Notes under the pieces: model-generated
What the model was told of the DNA's origin: nothing
What the model saw: the letters and a program-made list of their open reading frames with translations, nothing else
The model's database searches: none
Source: Pantoea septica
GTDB lineage: Bacteria > Pseudomonadota > Gammaproteobacteria > Enterobacterales > Enterobacteriaceae
Reading direction: 5' to 3'
NCBI RefSeq assembly: GCF_002095575.1
Contig: NZ_MLJJ01000006.1
Location: 1-64,000, forward strand
Length of the DNA stretch: 64,000 bases
Part shown: positions 37,824 to 48,073 of the stretch, in pieces
Layout of the letters: the number at the start of each line of letters is the position of its first letter
How positions within the stretch are numbered: the stretch's first letter is position 1
Program-made: the position numbers and the translations under genes

Positions 37824-39266
37824 ATGTCAAGACGTCTCAGAAGAACCAAGATCGTTACAACCCTCGGCCCGGCAACAGACCGCGATAATAATCTGGAAAA
37901 GATCATCGCCGCAGGCGCAAACGTTGTGCGACTCAACTTCTCTCACGGCACCCCGGAAGATCATCAGCTACGCGCAAATAAAGTGCGCGAAATTGCCGCG
38001 AAGCTGGGTCGTCACGTCGCGATTCTGGGCGACCTGCAGGGACCGAAAATTCGCGTTTCGACTTTTAAAGAGGGCAAAGTATTCCTTAACGTCGGCGACC
38101 GCTTCCTGCTCGACGCCAGCCTGAGCAAAGGCGAAGGCGATAAAGAGAAAGTCGGCATCGACTATAAAGGCCTGCCGGAAGATGTGGTGCCGGGCGATAT
38201 TCTGCTGCTCGACGATGGGCGCGTGCAGCTGAAAGTGCTGGAAGTTCAGGGCATGAAGGTGTTCACCGAAGTTACCGTCGGCGGCCCGCTCTCCAACAAC
38301 AAAGGCATCAACAAGCTTGGCGGCGGCCTCTCGGCGGAAGCGCTGACCGAGAAAGACAAAGCGGACATTATTACCGCCGCGAAAATCGGCGTCGATTATC
38401 TGGCCGTCTCGTTTCCACGCAGCGGCGAGGATATGAACTACGCGCGTCGCCTTGCGCGCGAAGCGGGCTGCGAGGCGCAGCTGGTGGCGAAAGTCGAACG
38501 CGCCGAAGCGGTTGCGACGCAGGAGGCGATGGACGATATTATTCTCGCCTCCGACGTGGTGATGGTGGCGCGCGGCGACCTGGGCGTTGAAATCGGCGAT
38601 CCCGAACTGGTCGGCATTCAGAAAGCGCTGATCCGTCGCGCGCGCCAGCTGAACCGCACCATCATTACCGCGACGCAGATGATGGAGTCGATGATCACCA
38701 ACCCGATGCCGACGCGTGCCGAAGTGATGGACGTCGCGAACGCCGTGCTCGACGGCACCGACGCCGTGATGCTGTCGGCGGAAACCGCTGCCGGCCAGTA
38801 TCCTGCTGAAACCGTTTCCGCGATGGCGAAGGTCTGCCTGGGCGCAGAGAAGATCCCAAGCGTCAACGTCTCCAAGCATCGTCTGGAAGTCACCTTCGAC
38901 AATATCGAAGAGGCGATCGCCATGTCGGCGATGTATGCGGCGAACCACCTGCAGGGCGTCACGGCGATCATTACCATGACCGAGTCCGGCCGTACGCCGC
39001 TGATGACCTCGCGCATTACCTCCGGCCTGCCGATTTTCGCTATGTCCCGTCATGAGCGCACCCTGAACCTGACCGCGCTCTATCGCGGCGTGACGCCGGT
39101 CTTTTTCAACAGCGACAACGACGGCGTGGTCGCGGCGCACGATGCGATCAATCTGCTGCGCGACAAAGGCTTCCTGGTCTCCGGCGATCTGGTTATCGTC
39201 ACCCAGGGCGACGTGATGGGCGCGACCGGCACCACCAATACCAGCCGGGTGCTGCGCGTCGACTAA
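37824..39266 (+). CDS. pykA: Pyruvate kinase II PykA
   Basis: 480 residues, same length as E. coli PykA. The TIM-barrel holds [24 protein letters not shown], the catalytic Lys block in [11 protein letters not shown] and the ADP/Mg site [21 protein letters not shown] is the pyruvate-kinase signature. It converts PEP and ADP to pyruvate and ATP. ATG 37824 follows CGGAG; an in-frame TTG at 37806 is not the likely start. Confidence 0.97.
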   Translation: MSRRLRRTKIVTTLGPATDRDNNLEKIIAAGANVVRLNFSHGTPEDHQLRANKVREIAAKLGRHVAILGDLQGPKIRVSTFKEGKVFLNVGDRFLLDASLSKGEGDKEKVGIDYKGLPEDVVPGDILLLDDGRVQLKVLEVQGMKVFTEVTVGGPLSNNKGINKLGGGLSAEALTEKDKADIITAAKIGVDYLAVSFPRSGEDMNYARRLAREAGCEAQLVAKVERAEAVATQEAMDDIILASDVVMVARGDLGVEIGDPELVGIQKALIRRARQLNRTIITATQMMESMITNPMPTRAEVMDVANAVLDGTDAVMLSAETAAGQYPAETVSAMAKVCLGAEKIPSVNVSKHRLEVTFDNIEEAIAMSAMYAANHLQGVTAIITMTESGRTPLMTSRITSGLPIFAMSRHERTLNLTALYRGVTPVFFNSDNDGVVAAHDAINLLRDKGFLVSGDLVIVTQGDVMGATGTTNTSRVLRVD

Positions 39267-39296
39267 CTGCGCGCCCGCTGTAGTAACGCTGTAAAC

Positions 39297-39329
39297 AACG
39301 CGACGGCCTGGCTGTCGCGTTTTATTTTT
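39297..39329 (+). terminator. Rho-independent terminator of pykA
   Basis: AACGCGAC pairs with GTCGCGTT around a 9-base loop and continues as TTATTTTTC. Confidence 0.85.
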
Positions 39330-39345
39330 CTTAAAAGGAGTCTGG

Positions 39346-40581
39346 ATGCCCCGCTATCAACCCGTCAGCAAACTGACAGCAGGCTTACTGCTGTTTCCGC
39401 TGGCGCTGGTGCTGTTTGAATTCGCCACCTATATCGCGCACGACATGATCCAGCCCGGCATGCTGCTGGTGACGCAGGAGTTCAGCGTCGGCCCGGAGTG
39501 GGTCTCGACGTCGCTGACCGCCTATCTGCTGGGCGGCGTGGTGCTGCAATGGCTGCTCGGTCCGCTCTCCGATAAATTCGGACGTCGTCCGGTGATGCTG
39601 GGCGGCATTCTCTTTTTTATTCTGGCCTGCGTGCTGACCACCTGGGTCGGCTCGATAAAAGAGTTCGTCGCGCTGCGCTTTATTCAGGGCATTAGCCTCT
39701 GCTTTATCGGCGCAGTCAGCTATGCCGCGATTCAGGAAGCTTTTGACGAGGCGCTGGCGGTGCGCGTGATGGCGCTGATGGCGAACGTCGCGCTGCTGGC
39801 GCCGCTGGCGGGTCCGCTGGCGGGCGCCGCCTGGCTGACGGTGGCGAGCTGGCGCAGCATGTTCTGGCTGTTCGCCCTGCTGAGCGCCCTCGCCTTTATC
39901 ATTTTATGGCGCGTGATGCCTGAAACCGCCGGCGACCGCAGCCACTCCATCGCGCTGCCGCAGCTGGCGCGCACCTATCGCAAGCTGGCGCGCGACCGAA
40001 TGGTGATGCTGGGCTCATTCGCCATCGGTCTGGTGTTTATTCCCATCCTGACCTGGGTAGCGCTCTCGCCGGTTATCCTGATGCATGAGGAGCAGCTGTC
40101 GCGCATGCACTATGCGCTGCTGCAGCTGCCGGTATTTCTGGCGATGATCGCCGGAAATATTACGCTGGGCAAGCTGGCCGGACGCGTGCCTATCGAGCAG
40201 CCGGTGAAGTTCGCCGCCTGGCCGATTCTCTCCGGTCTGGGCATTGCGCTGCTGGCGAACCTGCTGGACAGCCACAGCTATCTCTTTCTGACCGCCGGGC
40301 TAAGCCTTTACGCTTTCGGCGCGGGCATGGTCAACGCCGGGCTCTATCGCCTGACGCTTTACGCCAGCGACGCCGGCAAAGGCAGCGTCGCGGCGATGCT
40401 GGGGATGATCAGCATCCTGACGCTGGCGATCGGCATCGAACTGGCGAAAAGCGGCTATTTTAACGGCGGCACGCCCTGGTTTAGCCTGATCAACTTCATC
40501 AGCGGCGTGCTCTGGTTTGTGCTGGTGACGCTGTTTCTGCGCGAGCGCAAGCGCCGTGCGCAGGTGACGGCGTTATCCTGA
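39346..40581 (+). CDS. MdfA-like multidrug MFS transporter
   Basis: 411 residues, twelve hydrophobic helices, DHA1 family. The MdfA fingerprint is clear: E25 and D33 in helix 1 (LFEFATYIAHDMIQPGM), motif A LGPLSDKFGRRPVML, and FIQGISLCFIGAVSYAAIQE. E. coli MdfA (E26, D34) exports cationic and neutral drugs in exchange for protons. E. coli mdfA is elsewhere on the chromosome, so this is either the relocated orthologue or a paralogue. AAAAGGAG precedes the ATG. Confidence 0.9.
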   Translation: MPRYQPVSKLTAGLLLFPLALVLFEFATYIAHDMIQPGMLLVTQEFSVGPEWVSTSLTAYLLGGVVLQWLLGPLSDKFGRRPVMLGGILFFILACVLTTWVGSIKEFVALRFIQGISLCFIGAVSYAAIQEAFDEALAVRVMALMANVALLAPLAGPLAGAAWLTVASWRSMFWLFALLSALAFIILWRVMPETAGDRSHSIALPQLARTYRKLARDRMVMLGSFAIGLVFIPILTWVALSPVILMHEEQLSRMHYALLQLPVFLAMIAGNITLGKLAGRVPIEQPVKFAAWPILSGLGIALLANLLDSHSYLFLTAGLSLYAFGAGMVNAGLYRLTLYASDAGKGSVAAMLGMISILTLAIGIELAKSGYFNGGTPWFSLINFISGVLWFVLVTLFLRERKRRAQVTALS

Positions 40582-40622
40582 GCATTAAGGTCTTACTCAC
40601 AAGCTGCTGCGGAAGCTGAAAT

Positions 40623-40728
40623 GCGGGGGCGGTATGGCACGAAGAGCAAAGCGTCCCGCGACAGGAATGTCGCGGGCCGAGCGCGCATGGATGCAATGGA
40701 CTTTGCGATCGGGCCATACCGTCCCTGC
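40623..40728 (-). repeat. Dispersed hairpin-rich element, copy B
   Basis: Outer arms of 16 bases (GCGGGGGCGGTATGGC and, inverted, GCCATACCGTCCCTGC) match at 14 positions. Read on the minus strand the inside carries CCGATCGCAAAGTC, GCATCC, CGCTCGGCCCGC and GCGGGACGCTTTGCTCTTCG, the core shared with copies A and C. The inner loop is a CCCGCGACA/TGTCGCGGG hairpin. It lies between the convergent MdfA-like gene and lpxM. Confidence 0.85.
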
Positions 40729-40746
40729 GTCAGCACATTATCAATA

Positions 40747-40772
40747 AAAAGGGCCGCGATTGTGGCCCTTTT
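40747..40772. terminator. Terminator between the MdfA-like gene and lpxM
   Basis: AAAAGGGCC pairs with GGCCCTTTT around an 8-base loop, with T/A runs on both strands. Its last bases touch the lpxM stop. Confidence 0.8.
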
Positions 40773-40773
40773 G

Positions 40774-41760
40774 CTATTTACGCGGATAAAGCTCTTTGCG
40801 CTTATAGGGCTCGATATCCCCCTCTTTGCGCGTCTTCAGCAGCTTTAAAATCCAGGTGTACTGCTCGGGGTGGGGACGCACGAACACTTCAACCTCTTCG
40901 TTCATGCGGCGCGCCAGCGTGCGATCGTCAGCGTCCAGCAGATCGTCCATCGGCGGACGGACGAAAATCTCCAGCCGGTGCGTCTCGCTGTTGTAGACCG
41001 GAAACAGCGGCACCACGCGCGCGCGGCACACCTTCATCAGGCGGCCAAGCGCCGGCAGCGTCGCTTTGTAGGTCGCGAAGAAATCGACAAACTCGCTGTG
41101 TTCGGCGCCGTGATCCTGATCGGGCAGATAGTAGCCCCAGTAGCCCTGGCGCACCGAGCTGATAAACGGCTTGATGCCGTCGTTGCGGGCGTGCATCCGG
41201 CCGCCGAAGCGACGACGCACGCTGTTCCAGACGTAGTCGAGCAGCGGATCGCTCTGGTTATGAAACATCGCCGCCATCATCTGCCCTTCCGAGGCGAGCA
41301 GCATCGCGGGGATATCCACCGCCCAGCCGTGGGGCACGAGGAAAATAACGTTCTGCTTCTCCGCCTGCAGCCGATCGATAATGTCGCGGCCGTGCCAGTC
41401 GACGCGCTGGCGCACGCGCGCCGGATCGCGCATGCCCAGTTCGGCCATCATCGCCATCGCCTGCGGCGCGGTGGCGAACATCTCATCGACGATATGGCTG
41501 CGCTGCGTTTCGCTCAGCTCAGGCAGGCAGTAGTAAAGATTGATTAGCGCACGGCGGCGAGCGCCTTTAGCCAGTTTCCCCGCCATTCTCCCCAGCCGGC
41601 CGAGCAGCGGATCGCGTACTTTCGCCGGCAGCAGCGCCATGCCTGCCAGCGCGCCGATCGCCAGCCAGCTGCCCCAGTATTTTGGTTTCAGGAAAGAACG
41701 TTCAAAAACGGGAATAAATTCAATATTCTTTTTTTCGGGGTTTCCATGCGCTCGCCTCAA
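40774..41760 (-). CDS. lpxM: Lipid A myristoyltransferase LpxM, start region frameshifted
   Basis: Inner membrane acyltransferase adding the last myristate to lipid A. About 320 residues match E. coli LpxM, including the HxxxxD-type catalytic block [27 protein letters not shown] and YLPDQDHG. The expected start is the ATG at 41747, which has a perfect GAGG seven bases upstream and encodes METPKK like E. coli METKK. It runs into a tract of only seven A (41729-41735) and is then one base out of frame with the rest. The continuous frame listed here needs a TTG at 41760 without ribosome-binding site. So this copy is frameshifted, or the tract slips, or the assembly has an error. Confidence 0.88.
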   Translation of the reverse strand: MRRAHGNPEKKNIEFIPVFERSFLKPKYWGSWLAIGALAGMALLPAKVRDPLLGRLGRMAGKLAKGARRRALINLYYCLPELSETQRSHIVDEMFATAPQAMAMMAELGMRDPARVRQRVDWHGRDIIDRLQAEKQNVIFLVPHGWAVDIPAMLLASEGQMMAAMFHNQSDPLLDYVWNSVRRRFGGRMHARNDGIKPFISSVRQGYWGYYLPDQDHGAEHSEFVDFFATYKATLPALGRLMKVCRARVVPLFPVYNSETHRLEIFVRPPMDDLLDADDRTLARRMNEEVEVFVRPHPEQYTWILKLLKTRKEGDIEPYKRKELYPRK

Positions 41761-41818
41761 TCAATGACGCGCTAATGATAGTGGCGACAGGTAAATTTGC
41801 AATCCCCGGCGCGGCATG

Positions 41819-41846
41819 AAAAAAAACCGACGCGTAAGGCGTCGGT
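41819..41846 (-). terminator. Rho-independent terminator of mepM
   Basis: On the minus strand ACCGACGC pairs with GCGTCGGT around a 5-base loop and runs into T8. Confidence 0.92.
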
Positions 41847-41866
41847 CTTGTGGCGCGTCGCGCAGA

Positions 41867-43198
41867 TTACTCGAAGCGCAGCAGCGGCAGGTTGGTTTTC
41901 ACCTGCGCCATATAATCGCTGCGCTCTTTGCCGGTCAACCCTTCCATACGCGGCAGCTTCGCCGTCAGCGGGTTGACAGCCTGGTTATTAATCCAGATTT
42001 CAAAGTGCAGATGCGGCCCGGTGGAGCGGCCGGTGTTGCCCGACAGCGCGATGCGATCGCCGCGCTTCACCTTCTCGCCCGGTTTCACCAGCACTTTCTT
42101 CAGGTGCATATAGCGCGTCATATACTGGCGACCGTGTCGGATGGCCACATAGTTGCCCGCCGCGCCGCCGTTTTTCGCCATCACCACTTCGCCATCGCCG
42201 ACCGCCAGCACCGGCGTGCCGACTGGCAGCGCGAAATCGACGCCTTTATGCGGCGCGATGCGGCCCGTTACCGGGTTCAGACGACGCGGATTGAAGTTGG
42301 AGGAGACGCGATACTGCTTCACGGTCGGGAAGCGCATAAAGCCGCGCGCCAGACCCGACCCGTTGCGATCGTAGAACTTGCCATCTTCGGCGCGGAACGC
42401 GTAGTAGTCCTTACCGCCGGAGCGCAGGCGCACGCCAAGCAGTTGGCTCTGCGCGCTTTTGCCGTCGAGCATTTCGCGCGACATCAGCACGCTAAACTGG
42501 TCACCCGCGCGCAGCTTACGGAAATCCATCTGCCACTGCAGCGCTTTGATCACCGCGCTCGCTTCGCTGCCGTTCAGGCCGGCGCGCTGCGCGCTGGCGG
42601 CGAAACTGCCGCGCACTTCGCCCTTCAGCACGCGGTTCTGCCACTCGCCCTTTTGCATCTCGGACTGCATGGTGAACGCGCCGTTGTTGCCGCGCTGATA
42701 GGTGCGTGTTTCTCGGCGGTTTATCTCCCAGGTGAGAGACTGCAGGCTGCCATCGTCGGTCAGCGTCCAGCTCAGCTGCTGGCCGACCTGCAGGTTGCGT
42801 AGCGCTTTATCGCTGTTGACCAGCGCATTGATATCGCCCAGCTCGATGCCGTACTGATTCAGGGCGCTGCTCAGCGTATCGCCGGACGAGACGGTGTATT
42901 CATGCGTTCCCGTTGCGTCCGGCACATCGCTGTCGATGTCGTCGGCGGGGAGTTCTTCTTCCGGTTCGGAAGTGGTTTGATCGATGGGTTCGCTGGCCTC
43001 TGGCAGCAGCGTACGCAGCTGATTTTTATCGAGTTCGATGCTTTTGACTATCGGCATCGCATCATCGGTGGGATGGTAAACGTAGGGCCGCCAGACGGCG
43101 ACGGCCAGCGTCACAACGGTTAAAGACCCCAGCATAACGCGGTGGGGGCGCGGCAAATTATTAAATGCGAGGGCGACAGAGCGGGCTATCTGCTGCAC
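41867..43198 (-). CDS. mepM: Murein DD-endopeptidase MepM
   Basis: 443 residues (E. coli 440). An N-terminal signal anchor (about 20-38) is followed by a LysM peptidoglycan-binding region (HEYTVSSGDTLSSALNQYG), an OapA-like middle and the M23 metallopeptidase domain with HKGVDFALPVGTPV and GPHLHFEIW. It cuts D-Ala-mDAP cross-links so that new strands can be inserted. znuA lies 13 bp upstream in the same direction. Confidence 0.96.
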   Translation of the reverse strand: MQQIARSVALAFNNLPRPHRVMLGSLTVVTLAVAVWRPYVYHPTDDAMPIVKSIELDKNQLRTLLPEASEPIDQTTSEPEEELPADDIDSDVPDATGTHEYTVSSGDTLSSALNQYGIELGDINALVNSDKALRNLQVGQQLSWTLTDDGSLQSLTWEINRRETRTYQRGNNGAFTMQSEMQKGEWQNRVLKGEVRGSFAASAQRAGLNGSEASAVIKALQWQMDFRKLRAGDQFSVLMSREMLDGKSAQSQLLGVRLRSGGKDYYAFRAEDGKFYDRNGSGLARGFMRFPTVKQYRVSSNFNPRRLNPVTGRIAPHKGVDFALPVGTPVLAVGDGEVVMAKNGGAAGNYVAIRHGRQYMTRYMHLKKVLVKPGEKVKRGDRIALSGNTGRSTGPHLHFEIWINNQAVNPLTAKLPRMEGLTGKERSDYMAQVKTNLPLLRFE

Positions 43199-43211
43199 TT
43201 TTACCTATTCC

Positions 43212-44171
43212 TCATGCTCCATTCAGGCAGCTCGCATACTGGCCTGACAGCTGTGAAAGGAACTTCACGTAGCTGTCCTGACTAAGGCTGATATTCGTCC
43301 CCAGCGGATCCAGTGTGCCTTTACGCACGTTGGTTCCGCGGGCAACCGCATCGATGACGGCTGGCCTGAATTGTGGCTCAGCAAAGACGCAAACGGCCTT
43401 CTGCTCAACCAACTGTGTTCGTATTTGATGTAGACGCTGTGCGCCCGGCTGAATTTCAGGGTTTACGGTAAAATGCCCGCTGGGCGAGAGGCCGTAGTGT
43501 TTTTCAAAATAGGTGTAAGCGTCATGAAAAACGAAATACCCTTTGTTGCTGACCGGGGCGAGCTGCGCGCTAATGTCCTTGTCGGTAACCGCCAGTTCGC
43601 TTTCGAATTGCTGGAGATTAGCGTCAAGTTTGGCTTTGCTTTCGGGCATAAGTTCCAATAATTTTCCGTGGATTGCAACCGCCGCTAGCCTGGAGATTTG
43701 CGGCGACAACCACAGATGCATATTAAATTCGCCATGATGGTGATGATGTTCCGCTTCGTCATCTCCGCTATCGCCCTGTTGAGCAGCCTCTTCGCTATGG
43801 CGATCGTCGTCGTCTCCGCCCTTCAGCAGCAGGGGTTTAACCGCCTGCATATCGGCAATCTGAAGATTTTTAGCGGCCGGCAATTCAGCCGCTGGCTTCG
43901 TCATGAAGGCTTCCATCTCGGGGCCGACCCAAACCACTAAGTCTGCGTTTTTTATACGTTTTACGTCAGACGGACGCAGCGCGTAATCATGCTCCGACGC
44001 CCCATCGGGCAGCAGTACATCCACCGGCGTCACGCCGTCGGCGATGGCGGCAGCGATAAAACCGAGCGGCTTCACCGAGGCGACGACATTCGCCTGCGCG
44101 GGAAGCGTCAGCGAGGCGGAGAATGCCAGCGCAGAAAGGGTGAAAATAGTACTCTTTTTAATGTGTAACAT
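43212..44171 (-). CDS. znuA: Zinc-binding protein ZnuA
   Basis: 319 residues (E. coli 310-328 depending on start). A signal peptide (about 1-27) precedes the cluster A-I binding protein. Zinc ligand blocks: [18 protein letters not shown] and [10 protein letters not shown]; a charged His/Asp-rich loop (about 120-150, ending HHHHHG) probably collects zinc. VFAEPQFRP and the C-terminal Cys pair are typical. It is divergent from znuC across a Zur box. Confidence 0.96.
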   Translation of the reverse strand: MLHIKKSTIFTLSALAFSASLTLPAQANVVASVKPLGFIAAAIADGVTPVDVLLPDGASEHDYALRPSDVKRIKNADLVVWVGPEMEAFMTKPAAELPAAKNLQIADMQAVKPLLLKGGDDDDRHSEEAAQQGDSGDDEAEHHHHHGEFNMHLWLSPQISRLAAVAIHGKLLELMPESKAKLDANLQQFESELAVTDKDISAQLAPVSNKGYFVFHDAYTYFEKHYGLSPSGHFTVNPEIQPGAQRLHQIRTQLVEQKAVCVFAEPQFRPAVIDAVARGTNVRKGTLDPLGTNISLSQDSYVKFLSQLSGQYASCLNGA

Positions 44172-44201
44172 AATGCATCATTCCATCGTGACCTGGGGAT
44201 G

Positions 44202-44225
44202 GGATGTGATATTATAACATTCGAA
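44202..44225. promoter_or_regulatory. Zur operator between znuA and znuC
   Basis: GATGTGATATTATAACATTC is a near-palindrome that matches the E. coli znu Zur box (GAAATGTTATAATATCACA on the other strand). It lies 31-54 bases from znuA and 24-47 bases from znuC, placed to repress both when zinc is ample. Confidence 0.9.
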
Positions 44226-44248
44226 ATTCTGTGCAACCTGTAAATAAC

Positions 44249-45004
44249 ATGACCTCACTCGTCACGCTTGAAAATATCTCCGTGCAATTTGCACGACGTC
44301 CCGTGCTCTCAGGCATTAGCCTGAAGCTGATGCCTGGACGCATACTTACGCTGCTCGGCCCCAACGGCGCGGGCAAATCCACGCTGGTGCGCGTCGTGCT
44401 GGGGCTGCTGGCGCCGGCCTCCGGTCAGATACAACGCGCTCCGGGCTTGCGCATCGGTTACGTGCCGCAAAAACTGCATATCGACCCGACGCTGCCGGTC
44501 ACCGTCGAGCGTTTTATGCTGCTGACGCGCGGCGCGAAGCACGCCGATGTGCTGCCGGCGCTGAAGCGCGTGCAGGCCGGTCATCTGCTCAACGCGCCGC
44601 TGCAGAAGCTTTCGGGCGGCGAAACGCAGCGCGTGCTGCTGGCGCGCGCGCTGCTCAATCAGCCGCAGCTGCTGGTGCTGGACGAACCGACGCAGGGCGT
44701 CGACGTGAACGGCCAGGTGGCGCTCTACGATCTGATCGACCAGCTGCGCCACGAGCTTAACTGCGGCGTGCTGATGGTTTCGCACGACCTGCATCTGGTG
44801 ATGGCGAAAACCGATGAGGTGCTTTGCCTTAATCACCATATCTGCTGCTCCGGCACGCCGGAAGCAGTGTCGCAGCATCCGGAATTTATCGCCATGTTCG
44901 GCCCGCGCGGCGCGCAGCAGCTGGCGATCTACCGCCATAACCATAATCATCGTCACGACCTTCAGGGACGTATCGTATTACGCAGAGGACAGGGTCCATC
45001 ATGA
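44249..45004 (+). CDS. znuC: Zinc ABC transporter ATPase ZnuC
   Basis: 251 residues, as in E. coli. Walker [10 protein letters not shown], signature [14 protein letters not shown], Walker [13 protein letters not shown] and the H-loop histidine in VSHDLHLV are all intact. A His-rich C-terminus ([12 protein letters not shown]) is typical. The ATG at 44249 is chosen over in-frame 44231 by homology. It overlaps znuB by 4 bp (ATGA). Confidence 0.97.
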   Translation: MTSLVTLENISVQFARRPVLSGISLKLMPGRILTLLGPNGAGKSTLVRVVLGLLAPASGQIQRAPGLRIGYVPQKLHIDPTLPVTVERFMLLTRGAKHADVLPALKRVQAGHLLNAPLQKLSGGETQRVLLARALLNQPQLLVLDEPTQGVDVNGQVALYDLIDQLRHELNCGVLMVSHDLHLVMAKTDEVLCLNHHICCSGTPEAVSQHPEFIAMFGPRGAQQLAIYRHNHNHRHDLQGRIVLRRGQGPS

Positions 45005-45786
45005 TTGAGTTGTTACTACCGGGCTGGTTGGGCGGCGTGATGCTGGCGCTGGCGGCCGGTCCGCTGGGTTCGTTCGTGGTCTGGCGCAAAATGTCCTACT
45101 TCGGCGATACGCTGGCGCACGCCTCGCTGCTGGGCGTCGCCTTCGGCCTGCTGCTGAACGTCAATCCTTACTACGCCGTTATTCTGGTCACCGTCTGCCT
45201 GGCGCTGGGGCTGGTGTTTCTCGAACGCCGCCCGCATCTGGCGATCGATACCCTGCTGGGCATTATGGCGCACAGCGCGCTGTCGCTCGGTCTGGTGGTG
45301 GTCAGCCTGATGTCGGGCGTGCGCGTCGATCTGATGGCCTATCTGTTCGGCGACCTGCTGGCGGTGACGCCAGAGGATTTATGGGTGATGGGCGCGGGCG
45401 TGGCGGTGGTGCTGGCGGTGATGGCGTGGCAGTGGCGCGCGCTGCTGTCGATGACCATCAGCCCGGAGCTGGCGCAGGTGGACGGCGTGAATATTCAGCG
45501 CACCCGCCTGATCCTGATGCTGGTGACGGCGCTGACCATTGGCGTGGCGATGAAATTCGTCGGCGCGCTGATTATCACCTCGCTGCTGATCATCCCCGCC
45601 GCGACGGCGCGCCGCTTTTCCCGTTCGCCGGAGCAGATGGCGAGCCTGGCGGTGGTCGTGGGCATTATCGCCGTCTCTGGCGGCCTGACCTTCTCCGCTT
45701 TCTACGATACCCCGGCCGGCCCGTCGGTGGTGCTGTGCGCCGCGCTGCTGTTTATTCTCAGCATGGCGCGCAAGCCCGCCGTCTGA
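45001..45786 (+). CDS. znuB: Zinc ABC transporter permease ZnuB
   Basis: 261 residues (E. coli 261), about eight membrane helices of the ABC-3 family with [20 protein letters not shown] and the coupling segment near [19 protein letters not shown]. It forms the membrane channel for zinc with ZnuC. Its stop is adjacent to the ruvB stop. Confidence 0.97.
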   Translation: MIELLLPGWLGGVMLALAAGPLGSFVVWRKMSYFGDTLAHASLLGVAFGLLLNVNPYYAVILVTVCLALGLVFLERRPHLAIDTLLGIMAHSALSLGLVVVSLMSGVRVDLMAYLFGDLLAVTPEDLWVMGAGVAVVLAVMAWQWRALLSMTISPELAQVDGVNIQRTRLILMLVTALTIGVAMKFVGALIITSLLIIPAATARRFSRSPEQMASLAVVVGIIAVSGGLTFSAFYDTPAGPSVVLCAALLFILSMARKPAV

Positions 45787-46791
45787 TTACTCGTCGCGCG
45801 CCATGCCGAAGTGACGATAAGCGTGCTGCGTGGCCATACGGCCGCGCGGCGTGCGCTGAATAAAGCCCTGCTGGATCAGGAAGGGCTCAATCACATCTTC
45901 AATGGTTTCCCGCTCTTCGCCGATTGCCGCCGCGAGGTTATCCAGCCCTACCGGCCCGCCGGTGAACTTGTCGATAATCGCCAGCAGCAGCTTGCGATCC
46001 ATATAGTCAAAGCCTTCGCTGTCGACGTTAAGCATATCCAGCGCGCTGGCCGCGACGTTGCCGCTCATTTCGCCGTTGGCGCGCACCTCTGCGAAGTCGC
46101 GCACGCGGCGCAGCAGGCGGTTAGCGATACGCGGCGTGCCGCGCGCGCGCTGCGCGACTTCCCGCGCGCCCTCTTCGCTCAGCGACAGCCCCAGGCAGGC
46201 GGCGCTTCGGCTGACGATGTGCTGCAGATCCGCCACGTTATAGAACTCCAGGCGCTGCACGATGCCGAAGCGGTCGCGCAGCGGCGAAGTCAGCGAGCCG
46301 GCGCGCGTGGTGGCGCCGATCAGCGTAAACGGCGGCAGGTCGAGCTTGATGGAGCGCGCGGCCGGGCCTTCGCCGATCATAATATCCAGCTGATAATCTT
46401 CCATCGCCGGATAGAGCACCTCTTCCACCACCGGCGAGAGACGGTGGATCTCATCGATAAACAGCACGTCGTGCGGTTCGAGATTGGTCAGCATCGCCGC
46501 CAGATCGCCCGCCTTCTCCAGCACCGGGCCGGAGGTGGTGCGCAGATTGACGCCCATCTCATTGGCGACGATATTGGCCAGCGTGGTTTTCCCCAGCCCC
46601 GGCGGGCCGAAAATCAGCAGGTGGTCCAGCGCATCGCCGCGCAGTTTCGCCGCCTTGATGAAAATTTCCATCTGCTCGCGCACCTGCGGCTGGCCCACAT
46701 ACTCCGAGAGCAGCTTAGGGCGGATAGCGCGGTCGAGATTCTCTTCTTCGTTATAGCTGGCGGAGGAGACCAGACGGTCAGCTTCGATCAT
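45787..46791 (-). CDS. ruvB: Holliday junction helicase RuvB
   Basis: 334 residues. AAA+ motor of branch migration: Walker [12 protein letters not shown], Walker [11 protein letters not shown], sensor 1 [19 protein letters not shown] and the C-terminal winged helix ending with [17 protein letters not shown]. It pairs with RuvA. ruvA lies 8 bp upstream. Confidence 0.98.
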   Translation of the reverse strand: MIEADRLVSSASYNEEENLDRAIRPKLLSEYVGQPQVREQMEIFIKAAKLRGDALDHLLIFGPPGLGKTTLANIVANEMGVNLRTTSGPVLEKAGDLAAMLTNLEPHDVLFIDEIHRLSPVVEEVLYPAMEDYQLDIMIGEGPAARSIKLDLPPFTLIGATTRAGSLTSPLRDRFGIVQRLEFYNVADLQHIVSRSAACLGLSLSEEGAREVAQRARGTPRIANRLLRRVRDFAEVRANGEMSGNVAASALDMLNVDSEGFDYMDRKLLLAIIDKFTGGPVGLDNLAAAIGEERETIEDVIEPFLIQQGFIQRTPRGRMATQHAYRHFGMARDE

Positions 46792-46799
46792 GACTTACC

Positions 46800-47414
46800 T
46801 CAAATGGCGGCGCGCAGAGCTTCTCGGATCAGGGTTTCGCAGTCTGCGTCAGGCTTGCCAACCTTGCTTATCATACGGCTGGCTTCCTGCGGTTTATAAC
46901 CCAGCGATACCAGCGCCGCAACCGCTTCGGCCTCGGCGTCGTTGCTTTCCGGCTCGGCGTGCGGCGCAGTGAGCGTAAAGGCGGATTCGCCGGAGAAGAG
47001 GTCGCCATGCAAGCCTTTGAAGCGATCTTTCATCTCCACCACCAGACGCTCGGCCGTTTTCTTGCCGACGCCCGGCAGTTTAATCAGCGCGGCGATCTCC
47101 TCTTTCTCCACCGCCGTCACGAACTGCTGCGCCGACATGCCGGAAAGGATCGCCAGCGCCAGCTTAGGTCCGACGCCGTTGGTTTTAATCAGCTCGCGGA
47201 ACAGCGCGCGCTCTTGTTTGTTGTTGAAGCCGAACAGCAGCTGCGCATCTTCGCGCACCACGAAGTGGGTAAAGATCACCGCTTCGTGGTTCAGTTCAGG
47301 CAGCTCATAAAAACAGGTCATTGGCATATGCACTTCATAACCCACGCCGTGCGCTTCAATCAGCACCAGCGGCGGCTGCTTTTCCAGAATATTGCCCCGT
47401 AAACGACCTATCAC
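46800..47414 (-). CDS. ruvA: Holliday junction-binding protein RuvA
   Basis: 204 residues (E. coli 203), GTG start as in E. coli. An OB-fold N-terminus ([20 protein letters not shown]) is followed by helix-hairpin-helix motifs ([26 protein letters not shown]) and a C-terminal RuvB-binding domain. RuvA tetramers hold the four-way junction open. A LexA-type box lies 53-68 bases upstream, so ruvAB should be SOS-induced. Confidence 0.97.
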   Translation of the reverse strand: MIGRLRGNILEKQPPLVLIEAHGVGYEVHMPMTCFYELPELNHEAVIFTHFVVREDAQLLFGFNNKQERALFRELIKTNGVGPKLALAILSGMSAQQFVTAVEKEEIAALIKLPGVGKKTAERLVVEMKDRFKGLHGDLFSGESAFTLTAPHAEPESNDAEAEAVAALVSLGYKPQEASRMISKVGKPDADCETLIREALRAAI

Positions 47415-47458
47415 CTGAACGCTTCCTTAATAAACGAATGTGGCGGGATTTATAACAT

Positions 47459-47485
47459 AAAAAAGGCTGGATGAATATCCAGCCT
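47459..47485 (-). terminator. Rho-independent terminator of ruvC
   Basis: On the minus strand AGGCTGGAT pairs with ATCCAGCCT around ATTC and ends in T6. The same bases form the ruvAB LexA box. Confidence 0.9.
47467..47482 (-). promoter_or_regulatory. LexA (SOS) operator of ruvAB
   Basis: CTGG-N8-CCAG, the same variant half-sites as the LexA box at E. coli ruvAB (consensus CTGT-N8-ACAG). A TATAAA stretch follows toward ruvA. Confidence 0.75.
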
Positions 47486-47508
47486 GATACGGAGCGCTGC
47501 CCGGACCG

Positions 47509-48036
47509 CTAGCCTGAACGCAAACGTCCGCGCGTCAGCAGCAGTTTGCTGTCGCTGATGCGCGTCGCGTTCTGACTGACGTGGCAGTGCGTAATGGCGA
47601 TCGCCAGCGCGTCGGCGGCGTCCGCCTGCGGGTTGGCGGGCAGCTTAAGCAGCGTGCGCACCATATGCTGCACCTGACTCTTCTCCGCGCCGCCGGTGCC
47701 GGTGACGGTCTGCTTCACCTGACGGGCAGCGTACTCAAAGACCGGCAGGTCAAGGTTGACGGCTGCGACGATCGCCGCGCCGCGCGCCTGCCCTAGCTTA
47801 AGCGCCGAATCAGCGTTCTTCGCCATAAAGACCTGTTCGATGGCGAAGTAGTCCGGCGAAAACTGGGTAATGATTTCAGTCACGCCCGCATAGATCAGCT
47901 TCAGCCGCGCCGGCAGCTCGGTGGTATTGGTGCGGATGCAGCCGCTGCCCAGATAGCTGAGCTGGCGGCCGGTTTGACGGATCACACCGTAGCCGGTAAT
48001 GCGCGAGCCGGGATCGATGCCCAGAATTATCGCCAT
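47509..48036 (-). CDS. ruvC: Holliday junction resolvase RuvC
   Basis: 175 residues (E. coli 173). The RNase-H-fold acidic residues are in [22 protein letters not shown] and [12 protein letters not shown]. It nicks junctions symmetrically with RuvAB. It lies 37 bp after yebC and is terminated before ruvA, so it is outside the SOS unit. Confidence 0.97.
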   Translation of the reverse strand: MAIILGIDPGSRITGYGVIRQTGRQLSYLGSGCIRTNTTELPARLKLIYAGVTEIITQFSPDYFAIEQVFMAKNADSALKLGQARGAAIVAAVNLDLPVFEYAARQVKQTVTGTGGAEKSQVQHMVRTLLKLPANPQADAADALAIAITHCHVSQNATRISDSKLLLTRGRLRSG

Positions 48037-48073
48037 GCCGACGCTCCGGTGTGCGAGCTATAGAGGAACGCCA

